DNA of 64,000 nucleotides from Nostoc sp. MG11 (GTDB lineage: Bacteria > Cyanobacteriota > Cyanobacteriia > Cyanobacteriales > Nostocaceae). Both the position numbers and the translations under genes were made by a program. Under the pieces are notes generated by a model. That model made no database searches and had not been told where the DNA came from. It saw only the letters and a program-made list of their open reading frames with translations. This document shows, piece after piece, positions 59,833-64,000 of this stretch (positions are counted from its first letter, which is position 1; the number at the start of each line of letters is the position of its first letter). The stretch is from assembly GCF_014904695.1 (NCBI RefSeq), contig NZ_JACXXN010000016.1, positions 82,893 to 146,892 of the forward strand, read 5' to 3'.

Positions 59833-61293
59833 TTATTTGATTGCAGCCAAATCACAGCTTAACTTTTTGTTAATAAAATCTATAACCTTAGCTTCTGCTG
59901 GTGTAATTACCCCATCTAGATGAGCAATTCTTTGACATTGAGCCAGTAAGGGTACAGCAAAATCACTATTAATTTGCTCAAGTAAGGTTTCTAAAGATGG
60001 TAGCGATTTTATATTAGCTGCGATCGCATCGATTGAAGCAGAACTGAGGTTCGCAGCCTGTAATTCTGGCAAAAGATCTTTCCAAGATTTATCTGGATTT
60101 CCCGCTAAGACGATGTAAACCAAAATCTGATCCATAATCTTTTCTTGGGAGATAGCAGCTTCAATATATTTTTTGCTCTCTACTTGAGCATCTACTAATG
60201 TTGCCTCTAAAGTTAATGGATTCTGCTTTGCTTGATAAAACTGACAAGCAGAATGACCTAATGCATAGATCATTACTGCATTTGAACTAGCACCAATAAC
60301 AGCTCCCGCTACTGGCATATTTCGCAGTAACCCCAAACCTGCTTTAATTGCTGTTTTTCCACCTACCCCTAAACCAAAAATTGCTACAGCTTCCCCTTGA
60401 CGCGTTGAATCTTTCAAATCCATGCCATACGCGGCAGCAATTTGGTAAACTAATTCCACCGATAATGCAGCTGTAGCAGCCCAATCCACTACAAACGTTG
60501 CAGCTGCTTGTCCTGGTACAACACTACTGGCAAACCCTGTTGTTCCTGCTAAAACAGCTTTTTGCAGCATTAGATGGTGAGAAATTTGTGCTGGTTGTTC
60601 ATTTGGGTGTTCATGCTGTAACTTTCTGACAGAAGCCTCGGCTTTAACTACATCAACCTGTTGAATTAAAAGATTTAACCAGTCCTTATTTAGAGATTTT
60701 ATTGCTAGTTGCAACGGAGGGTTATTACCAACAATTGCTAATGCCTGCCCTGCCACTTGCGTTGCTTGTAAAGCTGCACCGCCAACTACACCACTAATAC
60801 CTACAGCGGCTCCTGCGACAGCTTGTCCAGCTTGAAAAGCAGCACTCCCTACTGCTCTTCCTGACACTGCTCCAAAAAATGACCCTAAAAAAGATGGTTT
60901 TTGTAGAGACAATTGACTATCTGTTGTTGTTTTTGTAATAGCATTGGAGCATGCAATGTCAAAGTTTGCTTGAGCTATTGATGAATGTGTATTTAGCTGT
61001 ACTTTTAACTCAAGCTCTTGTTGCCAATCTGGAAAATCTTCGCCTGTTTCTTTTCCATATATTTTAACTTTTTTAACATATTGGATACCTAAATTAATCA
61101 ATGCATCATGAATCAGTAGAACTAATGACTGTTGCTCTGAAACTTTAGCTGATTCCAGCACAATATGTAAGCAATCTTGTTTGAGACTGGTTTTTACCGT
61201 AATGCTGGGTAAGTTTAACTACTGATTTACTAGAATACTAATAGCATTTGTATCGCCCTGCTTAGCAAGTTCTAGAATATTTAATTGTGTCAT
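59833..61293 (-). pseudogene. EcsC/TerB-like gene interrupted by one amber codon
   Basis: Read from the ATG at 61293, the frame gives MTQLNILELAKQGDTNAISI then LVNQ, a TAG at 61219-61221, and continues without shift as LNLPSITVKTSLKQDCLHIV and 440 more residues. A MTQLNILELAKQGD start is typical of a cyanobacterial N-terminal domain, so the halves belong together (486 codons). The body has Gly/Ala-rich hydrophobic regions (SFFGAVSGRAVGSAAFQAG, VVGGAALQATQVAG), an EcsC-like core (VVPGQAAATFVVDWAATAAL) and a TerB-like end (QRIAHLDGVITPAEAKVID). A restart at the GTG at 61161 would give a 442-residue protein. Function unknown. Confidence 0.75.
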
Positions 61294-61542
61294 GTTTAGT
61301 AGCGATGAGAATTTTACTGATAACCTTGTTCCAGTATTCCCACGTGCAAGGGACTGATAACACTCCTTACTGAAGTTCTTAGGCAATGCTAGCCAAGACA
61401 AGTGGTAATATTCGATACATTTCACTTGTTACCATTAGTCATCCTGTACCTACTCATCAGCACAATTAATCACGGGATCGCTTGCTGTATTCTTCACAGT
61501 TTGTTACAAAAGTACAAAGTACTTCTATAAACGCAAAACCAC

Positions 61543-62337
61543 ATGTTCGGCGGACTTACTGGTTTAACAGATCCTAAAGGCACTGATTGGGGAGAGCGGA
61601 TGCTCAATACAGTCGCCAGCCAAACGATTCGCCACCTGTTTACCCAAAGCGAGTCAGTAGAAGTCTTTGTGCGCTGCTATCCCTCCAGCAAACTGTTGCA
61701 AGGCAGCATTGATAGCTTCAAAATGAGCGGTCGTGGCTTAGTCATCCGGAGAGATTTTGCAGTAGAGGAGATGTCTTTTGAAACAGATGCAGTTGCTATT
61801 GATTTTGGCTCGGTTTTAAGTGGAAAACTCAGTCTTAAGCAATCCACCCAAGCGATCGCCCAGGTAATTTTATCAGAAGCAGGCATCAACCAGGCTTTTA
61901 ATGCTGAACTGGTGAAAAAGCGCCTGTTGAATCTCTCTCTACCAGCCTTGACAGAATTATCTGGAGGTAAACCAGTCTCCTTTACGGAAGTCCAAGTACA
62001 GCTATTGCCTGAAAATCGCTTACAGATTTCAGCAAAGGCAGATTTAAATAATGGAGAAATTGTACCGCTGAGTATGACCGTAACTATAGGCATTGAAAGG
62101 CGGCGGCGGGTTTCTTTTAAAGACCCAAAAATGGAACTTGACCGTGTTCCAGAAGCGCAAAGAGAAATCTCACAGACCTTGAGCGTGGCACTTGTGGAAA
62201 TTTTGGATAATATGGTCGATTTAGATCGGTTTGACCTTGATGGAGTGAAAATGCGGCTCAACCGACTGGAAACCGAGGGTCAAAAACTAATTTTCAGTGG
62301 ATATGCTGAAATTGAACGTATTCCACGTAGCGCTTGA
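61543..62337 (+). CDS. DUF2993 (LmeA-like) phospholipid-binding-type protein
   Basis: 264 residues without a signal peptide. TQSESVEVFVRCYPSSKLLQ, GSIDSFKMSGRGLVIRRDFA, SVLSGKLSLKQSTQAIAQVI and the long beta-rich C-terminal half match the DUF2993 pattern, common in cyanobacteria and actinobacteria. LmeA of mycobacteria binds phospholipids and supports lipomannan growth. Here the role is unknown, probably lipid-related at the cytoplasmic face. It is divergent from the EcsC-like gene. Confidence 0.85.
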   Translation: MFGGLTGLTDPKGTDWGERMLNTVASQTIRHLFTQSESVEVFVRCYPSSKLLQGSIDSFKMSGRGLVIRRDFAVEEMSFETDAVAIDFGSVLSGKLSLKQSTQAIAQVILSEAGINQAFNAELVKKRLLNLSLPALTELSGGKPVSFTEVQVQLLPENRLQISAKADLNNGEIVPLSMTVTIGIERRRRVSFKDPKMELDRVPEAQREISQTLSVALVEILDNMVDLDRFDLDGVKMRLNRLETEGQKLIFSGYAEIERIPRSA

Positions 62338-62430
62338 TATTAAAAGTTTAGATGTCTCCTAATTTGCTGAATAACTTATCAGAATTGTTTGACTGGGGTT
62401 TGATTGAGGTATCTTGGCTGAACCCTCTGC

Positions 62431-62853
62431 TCACATTTCCTCTGGCATAATCACATAAATCAATTGATTCCGATTTTGACGATAAATTCTAAAATCGCTA
62501 TCAAATGTGAGCAACTCACTTTTAGGATACAGTTGTGCCATCCTCACTAAACAGGCGTCTGCTAATGACATTGGTACAGACTGATAACGCTGCATCAACT
62601 CCTCGACAGCAAAAACTTCTTCATTCAAGCGAAATGGGGGATGGATAATTCCCTTTTGCAAAAAAGAAATTACTGCTGCTTCCCCTCCATAAACATTTTG
62701 TAAGAGAAAACAAGCCTCTGTGATCACTGCTTCGCAAGTTAACAAAGGTGGTTCAATTTGTTTGAACTGATTTGTCACCCACTGATGAAACTGCTCTCGA
62801 CGATTGACTAAAGCTACTATTGCCTCTGTATCTAGCAGTACCTCTTGCTTCAT
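62431..62853 (-). CDS. PIN-domain toxin (VapC-like)
   Basis: 140 residues. Acidic PIN-site residues are visible in EVLLDTEAIVALVNRREQFH (D8), CEAVITEACFLLQN (Glu), VPMSLADACLVRMAQL (Asp) and LLTFDSDFRIYR (Asp). This is the Mg-dependent RNase fold of VapC toxins. It overlaps the antitoxin gene upstream by 4 bases, so the two form one translationally coupled unit. Confidence 0.9.
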   Translation of the reverse strand: MKQEVLLDTEAIVALVNRREQFHQWVTNQFKQIEPPLLTCEAVITEACFLLQNVYGGEAAVISFLQKGIIHPPFRLNEEVFAVEELMQRYQSVPMSLADACLVRMAQLYPKSELLTFDSDFRIYRQNRNQLIYVIMPEEM

Positions 62854-63101
62854 TCTGCTAATTGTCTTTTAAGATACTCTTTGTTTGTTGAGTGATCTCC
62901 AGGGCCAGAATCTACACAGCCTACCAAATCCCCTGCTGCTTCTAAAGCAGACATTGGCGTGCCATCATAGTGCTTAAACTCCACTGTTAGTGATTTCAAT
63001 TGCAGAAATTCTACAAAGTCAAGGACTTGCTGCTGTTTTTCTCTTGATAAGGTTTTTACCTTTTGGGTAATAATTTGCTCTAGACCAATAGCTTGAGTCA
63101 T
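62850..63101 (-). CDS. VapB-type antitoxin (DUF2281-like)
   Basis: 83 residues from the ATG at 63101, with GGAGG about 8 bases upstream; an earlier in-frame start at 63158 is less likely. The helical N-terminus (QKVKTLSREKQQQVLDFVEF) is the DUF2281/VapB pattern. The C-terminal half (MSALEAAGDLVGCVDSGPGD) is the flexible toxin-binding tail. It is coupled to the PIN toxin gene. Confidence 0.85.
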   Translation of the reverse strand: MTQAIGLEQIITQKVKTLSREKQQQVLDFVEFLQLKSLTVEFKHYDGTPMSALEAAGDLVGCVDSGPGDHSTNKEYLKRQLAE

Positions 63102-63251
63102 TAGTCTTTCCTCCAGTCTCATCACTTCAAGTTTAAATCCAACTGCCTTAATTGACACAGATAGTAGCGGAGTGTTGACAATTGTGAGATAACTAGCTAT
63201 TTCCTAAGTCAGGCGTGAGGTGAATTAGCTTATTTCATGCCTCTTTTTAGA

Positions 63252-63995
63252 TTACAAACCAAGAATCTGTTTCTTCTTGGCTTGAAACTCTGCCTCAGAA
63301 ATAATCCCTTTATCTCTCAAAGCTGCTAACTTTTCTAACTGTTCAAAATCATTGGTACTCTGAGATATAGAACTAGCACTGTTAGATGTAATGATTCTTT
63401 CGTCAATTATATTTTTTGCTATTTCAAATTCCCTCGTTTTTTCTTCGGTGGCGAAGGTAACTGTATTTTCATCTGTAACAGCCTCAAATACCCCTCGTTT
63501 GGCTTCTCCTGCCCCTTGAAGGGTAAATTGAATGAAGCCTACAGTGAAACCTGCCCTCTTAAATTGCACAGCAGTGATATTCTTATAAGGAATATTTTTC
63601 TCCCCAGAAGTATGACCGCTTAGTAAACCTCCGCTTCTCTTAAGAATAATTCCTGTTTCGGTTAGAATTAGAGTTCCACTTCGCCCTTCAAATACATTGT
63701 CATACTTTTGCGGATTCAGTTTTTGGACAAGAATTTCTTTTGCTTTATCAAAATCTTTGATTTTCTCATTTAAAAAAGTAACGGCGTTTTCACTGTTACT
63801 AGCTTCAAAAAGACTAATTTCTTTGGCTAAACCTGACAGTTGAAAATAAATATAGCCCTGAGAATATCCCACTTTAACGGATAGACTCTTAAGGAACTTT
63901 TTAGGTAAGGATTCAGGTCTAATATTTAGGAAGCAGAGATGGGCGAGACAGATAATTATTAGAATTAGCCAGCAGTGCTTGTGCAAAAAAGTCAA
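63252..63995 (-). CDS. SHOCT-tailed protein with DUF4429-like domains, 5' end uncertain
   Basis: Up to 247 residues. The C-terminus LEKLAALRDKGIISEAEFQA then KKKQILGL is an SHOCT oligomerisation motif. Two similar beta-rich units precede it (KVGYSQGYIYFQLSGLAKEI and FTVGFIQFTLQGAGEAKRG), each ending with a K/E-rich helix after ENAVTFLNEK or ENTVTFATEE: a PH-like, DUF4429-type fold. The first 30 residues (LILIIICLAHLCFLN) start from a weak TTG and do not fit the fold. A TGA lies directly upstream at 63996-63998, so the gene may be 5'-truncated or use another start. Confidence 0.65.
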   Translation of the reverse strand: MTFLHKHCWLILIIICLAHLCFLNIRPESLPKKFLKSLSVKVGYSQGYIYFQLSGLAKEISLFEASNSENAVTFLNEKIKDFDKAKEILVQKLNPQKYDNVFEGRSGTLILTETGIILKRSGGLLSGHTSGEKNIPYKNITAVQFKRAGFTVGFIQFTLQGAGEAKRGVFEAVTDENTVTFATEEKTREFEIAKNIIDERIITSNSASSISQSTNDFEQLEKLAALRDKGIISEAEFQAKKKQILGL

Positions 63996-64000
63996 TCACA

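Overview
The window looks like chromosome from a filamentous, Nostoc-like cyanobacterium. The octamer GCGATCGC is scattered through genes and spacers. Tandem heptamers (TTGACTC, AAAAGTC, GGGGATT, AATCTAA types) and GC-rich dispersed palindromes typical of Nostocales recur. Several genes belong to cyanobacterial families: a Tic20 homologue, PEP-CTERM proteins and a cyclic-nucleotide-binding C39 exporter. No rRNA, tRNA or CRISPR array was recognised. All calls are from reading the sequence and recognising families; no database was searched.

Layout. 0.4-5.8 kb: a small membrane protein, PEP synthase (ppsA), a GNAT acetyltransferase and a PMT-type glycosyltransferase. 5.8-6.4 kb: spacer with a histidine-kinase relic. 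6.4-12.3 kb: a peptide-export operon made of an HTH protein, an ABC exporter with cyclic-nucleotide-binding and C39 peptidase domains, an HlyD adaptor and a PpiC-type isomerase. 12.4-17.6 kb, on the opposite strand: a ribosomal-peptide region. It holds two 55-residue double-glycine precursor genes too short for routine ORF calling (12401-12568 and 14637-14804), a PEP-CTERM protein, a truncated LanM/LanC C-terminus beside terminal inverted repeats, and an operon of an APH-fold kinase plus a HopA1-family protein. That kinase/HopA1 pair is the split Ser/Thr dehydratase known from class V lanthipeptides and thioamitides. This is the most interesting system in the window.

18-28.5 kb: ABC ATPase, UbiB-like kinase, YidD, mannose-1-phosphate guanylyltransferase, LCP-family protein, pentapeptide protein, MurJ and a GH13 amylase; several serve cell-envelope assembly. 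29-38.7 kb: a lipase-fold protein, a TerB-like protein, recG, a coiled-coil protein, tsf, rpsB and a family-2 glycosyltransferase. 39-47 kb: two unrelated extracellular phosphatases (PhoX type and PhoA type), a CDF metal exporter and two PEP-CTERM proteins. The PhoA gene is preceded by a short ORF that copies its signal peptide. 47-58.2 kb: housekeeping genes (argG, DedA, STAS protein, rpsF, FAH-family enzyme, Tic20-like, glyA, a WecA/TagO-type transferase, cinA).

58.2-64 kb: a plastic region with a dispersed-repeat block, HicA/HicB, a Uma2-family nuclease between perfect 30-bp direct repeats, an EcsC/TerB-like gene broken by one in-frame amber codon, a DUF2993 protein, VapB/VapC and an SHOCT-tailed protein at the edge. 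Throughout the window, repeats have also expanded inside reading frames (ppsA, manC, recG, the coiled-coil gene and the GNAT tail) without breaking the frame.

How the parts may work together: the kinase and HopA1 protein would phosphorylate and then eliminate phosphate from Ser residues in the Cys/Ser core of the 14.7 kb precursor. The C39 exporter would cut after Gly-Gly and export the product with HlyD and the PpiC protein. Whether cyclisation is spontaneous or uses a LanC-type enzyme encoded elsewhere is open, because the local LanM copy lacks its zinc site.
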